Both the position numbers and the translations under genes were made by a program. From the NCBI RefSeq assembly GCF_933775445.1, contig NC_065876.1, positions 25,730,001-25,794,000 of the forward strand: a stretch of DNA of 64,000 nucleotides, written 5' to 3'. The stretch's first letter is position 1; each line of letters begins with the position of its first letter. The notes under the pieces are model-generated. The model was not told the origin of the DNA. It did no database searches and was given only the letters and a program-made list of their open reading frames with translations. Below, piece by piece: positions 23,112-33,675 of the stretch. The DNA comes from Argentina anserina. Lineage: Eukaryota > Streptophyta > Magnoliopsida > Rosales > Rosaceae.

Positions 23112-24067
23112 TTGTTGACAAGCTTAAGCACACAATATGATGTCAAGACGCTTCATCGTCTTGATATCAAAGACCTTGGCCCTCTCCATTACTTCCTTGG
23201 TTTGCAGGTGACAAGTGATTCCGGAGGTCTTATTAATCAATTCAAGTATGCTCATGATCTCCTTGTCAAGCATGATATGCTACATTCTAAACCCGCTAAC
23301 ACCCATATGTTGGCAAAATCAATCCTCACTGCCACTGATGGAGATTTACTTCCAAATCCTACTGTCTTTCGTGAGATGGTCAAATCCTTGCAGTACCTCA
23401 CCATCACTCGCCCTGACATTGCCTTTGCAGTCAACTCCTTGTCTTAGTACATGAGTCAGCTTAGAGCTCCTCATCTTATAGCAGTGAAACGTGATCTGCG
23501 TTATATAAAGGGCACTCTTGATCAAGGTCTGCATTTCAGTCCACAAACTCAGTCGGTTAAGCTCACAACCTATTCTAATGCCGATTGGGTAGGTTGTCAG
23601 GATTCTCGCCGTTCTACCTCCGGTTATCTGATTTTCTTGGGCTTTAATCTCATTTCTTAGTGTTCCAAGAAGCAGCCAACTATTACCCGCTCGGCCACTC
23701 TAGTGCCGAATTAGAATACCGGTCCCTTGCTCATGCTAGTGCTGAAACCACATGGTTAGGCACTTAGGCTATCTATTGTATGAACTTGGAGCTAAAGTTC
23801 ACTTTCCCATTTTGCTCTATTGTGACAATCTAAGTGCAACATACATGGCTTCCAATCCCGTGCTACATGTTCGAACCAAACACATCGAACTTGATTATCA
23901 TTTTGTTCGAGAGAAAGTAGCCCTTGGCAGCTACTATGTGTGTTTCATCCCTTCACATGACCAACCATCAGATCTTCTCACCAAGCCTCTCCTCAAGTCT
24001 AGGCATTTTCTACATGCTTGCAAACTTATCTGTGCAGGCCCGCAATGTTTTAGGGGGGATACTATCG
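23112..24067 (+). pseudogene. 5'-truncated Copia polymerase (end of reverse transcriptase and RNase H)
   Basis: The frame opens inside the reverse transcriptase tail: DIKDLGPLHYFLGLQV, then a typical RT-RNase H connection ending RPDIAFAVNSLSQ, with a TAG inside the phrase at 23446. RNase H follows (YSNADWVGCQDSRRSTSGY, then LYCDNLSATYMASNP and HIELDYHFVREKV), with a frameshift near 23660-23750. Gag, protease, integrase and most of RT are missing. It is a fragment of a different Copia family from the 11.8-17.4 kb element, in the opposite orientation. Confidence 0.9.
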
Positions 24068-24253
24068 TGATTCCCGGAATCTGATTCCCAAATCAAGAGT
24101 GATTCACCTCTCCTAATTGAATCATGATTATATGCAATCAACAATACTATGTTCATCTAAGTTTAGGAATGTTATTCATTGTAATTATGTATGCAACAAT
24201 ATATATGTGTGTCAATTGTATTCATTCATATCAATGGAAATAAAATCTTAACA
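24068..24253 (+). repeat. Probable 3' LTR remnant of the truncated Copia element
   Basis: A purine tract (taggggggat, 24051-24060) follows the RNase H end. Sequence from TGATTCCCGGAATC to CTTAACA, about 186 bases, starts with TG and ends with CA as LTRs do. There is no 5' partner, so the limits are uncertain. Confidence 0.5.
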
Positions 24254-24459
24254 CTAAGTATCCGAATCTCAAATATTCACACACAAATCTTTGGCCATGA
24301 ACAATAAAATTGTGTGATATGGGAGATTATAGCGTGGCATGAATTAGTTAGAGGTTACTGCATTATTTTGGCCACCAAGAAGAGAGAAATTATGCGTTTG
24401 ATCACCATATTTCTCTTCATTTCAAGACTCATTTATAAGTCCCTTCGTCAAAGAAAAAT
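24254..24459. other. Short AT-rich spacer between transposons
   Basis: About 200 bases between the Copia LTR remnant and the Mutator-like MITE. No motif recognised. Confidence 0.4.
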
Positions 24460-25261
24460 GGAGCTTCTATTCATACCTCATAAAATGGTATTTGGACCTC
24501 CTTACTTAATAAACCTCAATTTCACTTTTACAAATGCTCAAAATGCTATTTACACCTCCTTCGTTTTCCGAAAATGCCCATAATTCAATCAAATTACTAT
24601 CCATTAATTTTTTTCCAATTCTAATATTCAATTATTATAGACAACTCGAAAAATTCTTAATAATTACACAATCCATCTCAAATTAATTTTCACTTTCACT
24701 CCTAAATTTAATTAATAATGTTGTTGTTGTTTTTTCATTCATTGATCTGAAACTCACCAAATATTAAAATCAACACGAAAAATTCAAACATCAATTGAAC
24801 AATTGTTTCCCTCAGATCCTAAATGAAGTTTATCAAAACTCATATCGCTTTTTAATTGATATATGAAGATTGATAATATTATTTTTTGTAATTTTTTAAC
24901 AATAAAAAAGTAATTAAATAACTCATCTTATTCCAATTTCCAAATGGAAGATTTCCCGTGATAAATAAAAAATTGACGAAAAAAGAAAAATTCATTTATA
25001 TTTGCTATTGTAAAATAGGTATGTTTAGAATTCTCTTATATTTTTTCCTTTTTGTTCACTCTTATATATCATTTTAGTAATTTCATATATGTTGAAAAAG
25101 CCAATACTAACTTGGGAAAGAATGAGGTCTAAATGATGTTTTAGGAGGTATGAATAGAAGCTCCCTTTTGGTAATTTCACATGAGTTGAAAAAATCAAAA
25201 TGAACTTGAGAAAAGAGAGAGAGGTCTAAGTGCTGTTTTAGGAGGTATGAATAGAAGCTCT
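24460..25261. mobile_element. Mutator-like MITE, 802 bp, with perfect 10-bp target duplication
   Basis: Flanked by AAAGAAAAAT at 24450-24459 and 25262-25271. Outer ends are GGAGCTTCTATTCATACCTC on the left and, on the minus strand, AGAGCTTCTATTCATACCTC on the right, followed by further matching (aaaat-gc-tt-gacctc). The right terminus is present twice in tandem (about 25071-25164 and 25165-25261). The interior is AT-rich and non-coding. Confidence 0.85.
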
Positions 25262-25432
25262 AAAGAAAAATCAACTTTTTTTAATCAAGAAGTCAGAATA
25301 TATTCATGCTCAATGAACAGTACAAGGAATAAAACACTCATAAGGGCCGATAGAAAGAATTACTCCCTCAACTAATAAACATCTAGCTGCACTTAGGTAC
25401 TCAAGAAAAATCAACTTCTTAAACAAGGTCAT
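25262..25432. other. Spacer with a short direct repeat and target duplications
   Basis: Contains the right target duplication of the MITE, then aagaaaaatcaactt at 25264-25279 and again near 25404-25417. The left target duplication aacaaggtcat of the next insertion is at 25422-25432. No gene seen. Confidence 0.5.
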
Positions 25433-26169
25433 CTATTTTTTTTTTCGGGAATGAAACGAATTCATTTAACATAAACCAATGCGAGCTCAAGGCTCATACA
25501 ACTACAAGGGTCAAGTAAAGGGTAACAAGTCACCCTAGGCCGACACTACACTAGGTAGAATAAAACGAAAAACGCAATCCAAAGTTCGAAAACTAAAAAA
25601 GTGTCCAAAATAAGCGGACATAACCAAAGTCTAAAACTAAAAGCAATAAAGCAAATAACTTCTCTACCTCTAAATTTAAAGAGAAAACCCCAAAAACTTA
25701 AGGATAAAAAAGGATTTGTCCCCACGGTACCTAGAATTGGATCAAACCCACATGTAAGAGGGCCATGGTGAAGCCGATAGAGACACTCGACTCCGCTGCT
25801 GCTAAAAGCTTTGAGACGTTGCTGCTAGGTACGCTGCCCTACTCAATCAAAACGGTTTTGCAAACTTGTCGCATACCCCTGAGCACCACTACCTCCACGG
25901 CCTTTCGACCCTATACGAAACCACGTCACGACACTGCCTCCGTCCCTTTGAGTCTCCTTAATCCCATAACCCAGACAAGACGAATAAGAGTTCGCCACCA
26001 CCCCAAGCCTTGGTGCCGTGAGCTAGCCCTGCCAGAGGAGGAGCATCACTGCCTAAACTACACCACAAGTGTTGCCTTGACGAAGCAAGCACGCCACCAT
26101 CTTCGTAAATCCCTAGGAGGGTTTTGGTTTCTACTCCGAGAATGACATAGCTCCTTTTGGTCTAGCCTG
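25433..26169 (-). mobile_element. Non-coding non-LTR retroelement, antisense, with 11-bp target duplication
   Basis: Bounded by AACAAGGTCAT at 25422-25432 and 26170-26180. The left edge carries a run of T (25436-25447), which is the poly(A) tail on the minus strand. Length is 737 bp. On the minus strand the last part before the tail reads like a LINE 3' end (aatgaattcgtttcattccc). The 126-codon plus-strand frame at 25765-26145 has no domain motif and is regarded as chance. Confidence 0.8.
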
Positions 26170-26403
26170 AACAAGGTCATATCATAAGTTTATAATTGGT
26201 CACGAAATTACAATTTTTTAAAACACTTTAAATTTTTTATAAACGAACACTTTAATCTTCATTATAGACTGTATTCAAACGATTGGTCTACCTCCTCCAC
26301 ACAAAAAAGTCGAACAACTCACTGAGTGGTTGCTCTTCCACGAAAATTGTTGAAATAACTCACCAAGCGACAATCCTAATCTTCAATCCGCCACCTTTAG
26401 ATG

Positions 26404-27600
26404 TTAAAGTGACCTCAAATTAGACTCGATGAAGAAAACATTATGAATTTTCTTATTCCTTTACCCTTGTGTGAGCAAGAGGATGAAGTCATTTGGGGAC
26501 CTACTGCTAATGGCAAGTACTCCATTAAATCTGCTACTTGGATCCAACATGATAACCTTAACAAGCATCAGAATATAAACCTTTTGAATAAATTGTGGAA
26601 GCTTGATGTCCAACCAAAAATTAAGTTGTTTAGTTGTCTTTTGATCAGGGGTCGTCTTAAGACTAGAGATAGACTCTCAAGATTTGGTTTACTTAATGAT
26701 AATTCATGTCCCATGTGTATTGAAGATAATGAATCTGCTAACCACCTTTTTGGTGAGTGTAGGTTTGCTCAATAGGTTTGGAACTTGGCTGGTATTAACC
26801 AAGCCATTAACTGGTCTGATGGTTTGATTAAGGTTCTGGAGAACCTGTTCTTTGTCCAAAATTATGACCAGGACCTATTTGCAAAGGTTCTAACAGTTGC
26901 TTGGTTCATCTGGAAAGCAAGAAATGATTTGATTTTCAGGGGGACCAGGTCTAATGCTAATGTTGTCAGTTTGAGTGCAGCAAATTTCCTCGCTGCAGCT
27001 GTGACTGAAAACTCCATTTCTAGGGGGATTATATCTCAACCATCCTCGGCCATTATTAAATGGCAAAATCTTCCTACAAACAGATTAAAGATAAAGTTTG
27101 ATGGTTCAGTTAGAAATGATTCAGCCGCTGGAGGATTCATCTTGAGGGGTGAAGACGGTCAGCCAATCTATGCAGCTGCCACTTCTTTCTGACGCACCTT
27201 GGTTCCTATTGCTGAAGCTATGGCGCTAAGAAACAATTTGAAAGTAACTATGGAACGTGGCTTTCACTCGGTGGATGTTGAAGGTGACGCGAAGATGGTC
27301 ATTGATGCAGTTAATGGAGTTATACAACCTCCTTGGAGGCTCCTTGTGATTATTAGGGATATTAAAGCCTTAGCTGCCCAATTTATATGCATTAGCTTTC
27401 GTCATGTTTTTAGGGAAGCTAATTTTGTTGATGATGCTCTAGCTGATCTAGGTCATTCTTCGTCGGCTTGTTGGATTGAGGAAATTCCTAGGGAGACTTC
27501 TAGAGCTTTATTATTTGATGTTGTAAACTCTGGTTGTTCCGGGATTTCAAGTTATAATTCATTATCCTCTTTAAAAAAACATTATGAATTTCCTTTTTTC
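26404..27600 (+). pseudogene. LINE (non-LTR) polymerase C-terminus: zf-RVT and RNase H-like domains
   Basis: The frame LDEENIMNFLIPLPL followed by DEVIWGPTANGKYSIKSATW is the canonical end of a plant L1-type reverse transcriptase. The zinc-binding region follows (SCPMCIEDNESANHLFGEC, near 26705-26760), then a stop (TAG 26773-26775). The RVT_3-type RNase H follows (KIKFDGSVRNDSAAGGFILR, VEGDAKMVIDAVNG, FREANFVDDALADLG). A second stop at about 27190 breaks the frame. The reverse transcriptase palm and everything 5' are absent. Coding-like sequence ends near 27600. Confidence 0.88.
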
Positions 27601-28115
27601 TTTTTTTTCTCCTTTCTGAACAAGATGTATTTGGGAGAGGGCGACCCACCAGGTCCAATAACATGTTAAATCGCTTGTAAGTAGGAACTCAACAAACATC
27701 TATTCTTTTCTTTGTGAGAATAACAAACATCTTGATAGCGTTGAGACTCGTAATGACCAAACATTCTTGAAGAAATGTTAGCTACCAACATTGTATGAGT
27801 AACATATGTCCTTAGGGCATCTCTAACAATAAAGTTATTTTTATATAGTTAGAACTCGCTAAAAGTGATAGTTAGGATATCAATTTTGAAAGGTGTACGG
27901 AGCAAGCTTATCTATTTTTAACTAATTCAAATAGGTGCACTCCAGGAAGCGTAAGATTTCTAAGAAAAAAAATATTTAAGTCCAACAGTTTTTCTATTCC
28001 CCTCTTCTATTATATCCTACCGATGGGAAAAAAAGAAAAAAAGAGAGTTATAAGAAGAAGATAAATAGGAGAGACTAAAGGAGGACCAAGAGTTCAGACT
28101 GAAGAGAAGAGAAGA

Positions 28116-28118
<3 letters not shown>
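27601..28118. other. Promoter region of the AP-4 mu gene
   Basis: AT-rich sequence after the LINE remnant. A TATATCC motif near 28012-28018 could be the TATA element. No other gene was seen. Confidence 0.4.

Positions 28119-28147
<29 letters not shown>
28119..28147 (+). repeat. (GA)n microsatellite in the AP-4 mu leader
   Basis: An uninterrupted GA run of 29 bases ends five bases before the start codon at 28152. Confidence 0.95.
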
Positions 28148-28150
<3 letters not shown>

Positions 28151-28151
28151 C

Positions 28152-31100
28152 ATGATCTCGCAGTTCTTCGTGCTCTCCCAACGTGGCGATAATATCGTCT
28201 TCCGCGACTGTCAGTCTCTCCATCTACTCCTCTGTTTCAATTTCATTTCTTCTTCTTCTTCTCCTTCTTTGATTTTCACCTTCCCGATCTCAAATCTTGA
28301 TTCACATCACTTTTTCGTTTCTATAAATTTCATTTCACCTCTAATCCACTGTTCTATCGATCTCTACTCATTTAGATTGATTTCGTTGTACAAGTAGACA
28401 ACAAGATCTTGAGCTTCGGTCTCTTGCGAATTCGATGCATTGTGTGATCTTTTTGATTGACTTGAATGCGCATTCGCGTTGTTCTTATTGCTTTGTGTGA
28501 ATTGCAGATCGCGGCGAGGTGCCGAAAGGAAGTGCTGAGATATTTTTCAGGAAAGTCAAGTTCTGGAAAGAAGACGGCCAAGAGGAAGCACCACCTGTCT
28601 TTGTAGGTATTATCTTACTGAGGAATGTTACTTTTCACATTGTCTCGACGCTTTTCGAGCCGAAATTTGTACTTAGAGAGAGTGGTTTTATTGCACTTGA
28701 TGATGTGTTTATTGGATAAATTGTTCTATTTTGCTTCTGCCGTGTCACATTGCTTGTTGTCTTAGAGGTTTTGATAAGCGTGCGTTGCGCAATGTGTGGG
28801 ATTGTGTATGTCGATCTGGTTTATTGTGCTGACTTCTGTTTTTTTATTTCTTTTTGTGATGCTTTCATTTCTACTCGGTCGATAGAATGTGGACGGCGTC
28901 AATTACTTCCACGTGAAGGTCGTTGGACTCTTGTTTGTCGCAACTACCAGAGCTAATGTATCGCCATCGATTGTCTTGGAGCTTCTACAGAGAATTGCCC
29001 GTGTCATCAAAGATTACGTTGGAGTTCTCAATGAGGATTCTATCAGAAAGAATTTTGTGCTCGTCTATGAGTTGCTTGATGAAGTCATAGTAAGTTCCTT
29101 TTAACGTATTTGGTGGTATTACATATTTTGCTATATATGAATTTCTGCACTTTACTATTATATGTCATTCGTTCGGGATCTTTCTTTGTATTCTTTTTTT
29201 GCGCCTCTGTTTATCTGGAATATCGTTATCTATTTCAAGGTGTTCTGGAACTACCATGTGCAACTGATGGTTGCTATACCTTTATCTAAATGACTGGTCT
29301 TCTCAATGATAGTTTAATTAGAACTGTCCAAAGTTCAGCAGATATAAGTCAGTTGGTTCTCTTAGATGGAAGTGTAATTGGTCTATATATGAATAGTGTT
29401 ATAAGCTATGTTTTGATGATAGGTTGATACAATTGAGAATTGCAATCAAGTTATTAGTAATCTGATATATTATTGATGTATGGAGTTTGGAAATGTATGA
29501 CTTACATATGAGTGGTCTTTTTCTGTCAGGATTTTGGCTTTGTGCAAACAACATCAACTGAACTGTTGAAGTCTTATATATTCAATGAGCCAATTGTCAT
29601 TGATGCCGCACGTTTATCATCTCTTGGATCTACAGGCCTGTTTATGGTATGATGTCATCTACTGATTAGTTGCATCATCAAAATTATGGTGAACTGGTTG
29701 AGATTATAATTTTTTTTGGAGTGACAACACTTTAGTTGTTGATCCTCAAATTTTATGGATGCAGCAAGGAACAAAGAGAATGCCTGGAACAGCAGTCACA
29801 AAATCTGTTGTTGCTAATGAGCCTGGAGGTAGGAAGAGGGAGGAAATTTTTGTGGACATAATCGAGAAAATCAGTGTTACTTTCAGCTCTAGTGTGAGTA
29901 TATGTGTCTTCAATTTACCTTTTTGTGCATAATCTCTTCGTTTTGAATTTTATATGATCATTCAATTGTAATATGGATATATTTTTTTTTTCTGAAAGGT
30001 TTATAATAGGGAAAATTTGTTATCTCTATTAGTACATCCCTGGATATAAAAGTCTTGATCCTACCTTACTGCAAGTTTGTGGAAGAATGGGCTAGCGTTT
30101 TAGTGTATGTAATTTAAATCAGATTATAAATTTAGACTTTATTATGACAGCCATGTGATAAGACAAAAGCTTTTAAGTTTCAAAGATGAAGAACTGGAGA
30201 GACAAAAAAAGAACAGAGAGAAAGATTGATGTGGATATCCTACATTAAGTTAAAAAGTACTCATTTTTCTTAATAATTTAGGAAATTATTCACTAACCAA
30301 GAAAATAAATTAATCATTATCTTATACTTTTTACGGTCAGTATAGGTGTTAAACATTTCCGAACTTTGATTTGTAACACAGACAATGTCCACTAGTTTTT
30401 GACGATTAAGAGCCAAACATTTAATGAACACCAATACCCTACTAAAGATTGTGGGCACTAATGCCTCTTTTAGGTCTATGTCCTCTGGCATTAACCTCAA
30501 GCTTCTACTGGTTACCGACCATCCAAGTGCCACTGCATCAGTCTTTCTTTTAAAAATCCTGTAGAGAATGAACTAATCTAATTAATACACTTAAGACTTT
30601 GCTCCCTAACTTTTTGTATACAAAAGGACAAAAAAAAAGTGGCATACTATAATGCCTTATTTTTCACATATGGGATCTGTTATCAATAATCTGTTTTCAT
30701 TATACAGGGGTACATATTGACTTCTGAGATTGATGGAACCATTCAAATGAAGAGCTATCTCACTGGTAATCCAGAAATCAGGTTAGCTCTTAATGAGGAC
30801 CTCGGCATTGGTAGAGGCGGAACATCAGGATATGGTACTTCTCTAACACGTGACTGGCTGAAATTATGTTGTCCAAGTGGTGCCATAAAGTTTTGGTGGC
30901 ATTATGATATGAAATTAGTGGCTCTTTATTCTTTATTAAATAATGAAATTAGTTCTTGTCAAATTATTCTTTCCATTACAGACTATAGGAGTTCATTTGG
31001 CTCGGGAGCAGTGATACTTGATGACTGTAATTTCCATGAATCTGTGCGTCTTGATAATTTTGATGTAGACAAAACTCTTACTCTGGTAAGTGCGAGAGAA

Positions 31101-33675
31101 TTATTCTTGTTTGGTTTGTGGATAATTAGTTACATACATTAAGCACTTAAATATATGTTCCATGCTACTGATGTCAGGTACCTCCAGATGGCGAGTTTCC
31201 TGTCATGAACTACCGTATGACTCAGGAGTTTAAACCTCCTTTTCGTATCAACACTCTGATTGAAGAAGCAGGATCGCTTAAGGTGTATACTATGTTCTAC
31301 TTTTAGATGGTGAATTTAACAAACATATGTACATATATATTATAAGAGAACTAGACTTAAATTAAGAAATTGAGTATGTTCATGTACTATGTGTGGGCCT
31401 TTTTGGAATATGTAAACCTCTTCGACCTGCTGATGTTCAATTTCATTAATTTTTTTTAAAATTCTGCTTGAGAATAACAATTTGCAATGTTGAATTTAGG
31501 CTGAAGTGATTCTGAAACTATATGCTGAGTTTCCATCAAACGTTACCGCAAACACCATCTCTGTACAAATGCCACTACCAAAATTTACTACAAGGTAATA
31601 TATTACTTGCTATTTATGGCAACAGAGTATTAGTTATTATTCTACAGTCCTTGTATTTATGCTATGGTGATGAGAAGTTTCTCCAAGTTTATTGATAACA
31701 CGCTAAATTTCTCTTAATAAATTTCCTTGATAGTCTAATGCTGGCATTCGGTCTTAGGAGGCTTGTTACCCACTATTCTTGGTTTGAAGATATGTCCATC
31801 AATAATCCAGTCCCATATACATTGTCTCACTGTAATTTAGAGAATGTTAAACAACTAAAATCTTCCCATTCCAAGACATGATGACGGGGAATCATTGACT
31901 ATCCCTTTATGATTTTATTTTATTTTAGGGATAAAAAAACAAAAATGCAGGTTATTTGGAATCATTTATAGTTCAATTTCATAAGCCTATGAATTTATTC
32001 GGAGTACTGCCAGGGAGGGGGTCTGTTTGAGATTTTTTGCACATGGAAGAGGTTATCTAGATCAACTGATAAAAAAAATTTGGTCAAACTGATAAAAATT
32101 CAGTTGGTGGTGAACTAAAAAAAGATGCAGTAGTTTATATTGCCCTGTCTTGGAGTAATAGCCAAAACATTTTGAAAAAAATGGGCTATTTACTGTCCGG
32201 GTATGATTAAGGTATAGACTGTAGAGATGCATTTATAAGCACGGCAAGTTAAACTTGCGGACATTGCTAATTTATTTTACTGGTCAATACAAATTTACTT
32301 GCTCTGATTTCTTTCAGAGCCAGTTTTGAGTTGGAGCCAGGAGCAATCGGACAAACAACAGATTTCAAGGAACCAAATAAGAGACTTGAATGGGGTTTAA
32401 AGAAGGCAATAATTTTTCATCCATCATCTGTTTTATTTGTATAATTGATAAATGTAGATAATAACCTGTGAATCATTTCCAATTAGTACATCTATTATAC
32501 TGATAAGTGATGCACTGCTGCACAACAGATTGTTGGTGGTTCCGAACACACCCTACGTGCCAGGTTGACATTTTCACAGGAATTTCATGGTATGATTTAC
32601 TGTGAATTTAGTGTTATCACTTATGTTTAATACCTGTGAATGCTCATGGTAGATTTGATGCTAAATTCAGGAAATATCACAAAAGAAGCTGGTCCGGTGA
32701 GCATGACGTTCACAATACCCATGTATAACTCTTCAAGACTTCAGGTAAGCCATTGTCATCATTTTGATACTTGACTTTTCAAAACATGCAGTAAACATTT
32801 GTATGATCAAATTCAGTCTTTGTACGTTTGAATTTTTTTGGTTAGGGTGGATCCTGTTAAATCCTTTTGTGTTATGCTGTTTCTATGTATGTCCTGTTGG
32901 ATGGAAAAAGTATGAGTTGAGTCCAGATGCCAGCCCGTCATGATTAAAGTGCTATACAACCGAGCACTAGGTCATGAATTATAAATGACGTTAAACCATT
33001 TACACACCTAGGTTGGGTAGAATAACACTTCCTCTAACATTTCATACTTTGGACCTGAATGAATAAGGTCGGTATAGGAGTCGAGATCGTATATCCTAAT
33101 TCCAAGTCATAGGAGTTATTTTTTGAAGGATTCCGTAGGATAAGATCTGCGTGTAATAAATGAATATGGTCGGTATAGGGGTTGAGATCTTATATCCTAA
33201 TTCCAAGTTCCCAACCCGCATTTCTACTCCATCTAAACTATGGCAACCTGAAATAGTAGTCTAGCATATGAGTTGTCCATTATTGGGTTTTTCTTTGCTA
33301 ATGAGATTTTTGTAACTGTGTTATTATTTAAGGATTCCGTGGGATAAGATCTTCATGTAATGAATGATTTCGTTAGCAACGTTATCCGCAATTTCCGAAT
33401 AGTAACTTTTTTTCCAAAATAATAAAGAAATAAATAAATATGTGTTATCTATGGTGGCATGGACATATTGAATGGATACTTTGTTTATGTTGATTTCTGA
33501 AGATTTAAAGCATTACTGTGTTTTTTTATCTCCATCTCCCTATGAAAGTACTGAGATAAATATTTGTGTGGTGCAGGTAAAGTACTTGCAGATAGCAAAG
33601 AAGTCTGGAACTTATAATCCATATCGGTGGGTAAGATACGTTACTGTCGCGAATTCATACGTTGCTCGTATATGA
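28152..33675 (+). CDS. AP4M: AP-4 complex subunit mu (medium adaptin), 451 aa
   Basis: Thirteen coding exons: 28152-28209, 28508-28602, 28886-29089, 29530-29646, 29765-29893, 30708-30834, 30982-31085, 31178-31282, 31500-31594, 32318-32405, 32529-32589, 32671-32744 and 33577-33675. They keep phase throughout and give 451 aa, the same length as the Arabidopsis protein as I remember it. The N-terminal longin-like domain begins MISQFFVLSQRGDNIVFRDY (residues 1 to about 140). The mu homology domain (about 175-451) includes GYILTSEIDGTIQMKSYL, PPDGEFPVMNYR and the end VRYVTVANSYVARI. AP-4 is a clathrin-independent trans-Golgi adaptor in which mu recognises cargo sorting signals; in plants it takes part in vacuolar sorting. 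The donor of exon 10 is GC (32406) rather than GT. All conserved blocks look intact. Confidence 0.96.
33061..33367. repeat. Interspersed repeats of about 101-bp period inside intron 12 of AP4M
   Basis: Phrase A (ggtcggtataggagtcgagat through tcctaattccaagt) occurs at 33061-33107 and 33162-33208, 101 bases apart. Phrase B (aaggattccgtaggataagat through gtgtaataaatga) occurs at 33126-33165 and 33330-33367, about two periods apart. The copies differ by a few substitutions. Confidence 0.8.

Noticed and set aside
25765..26145. 126-codon plus-strand frame
   Set aside because: Contained in an antisense non-LTR insertion with defined target duplications; no motif seen.
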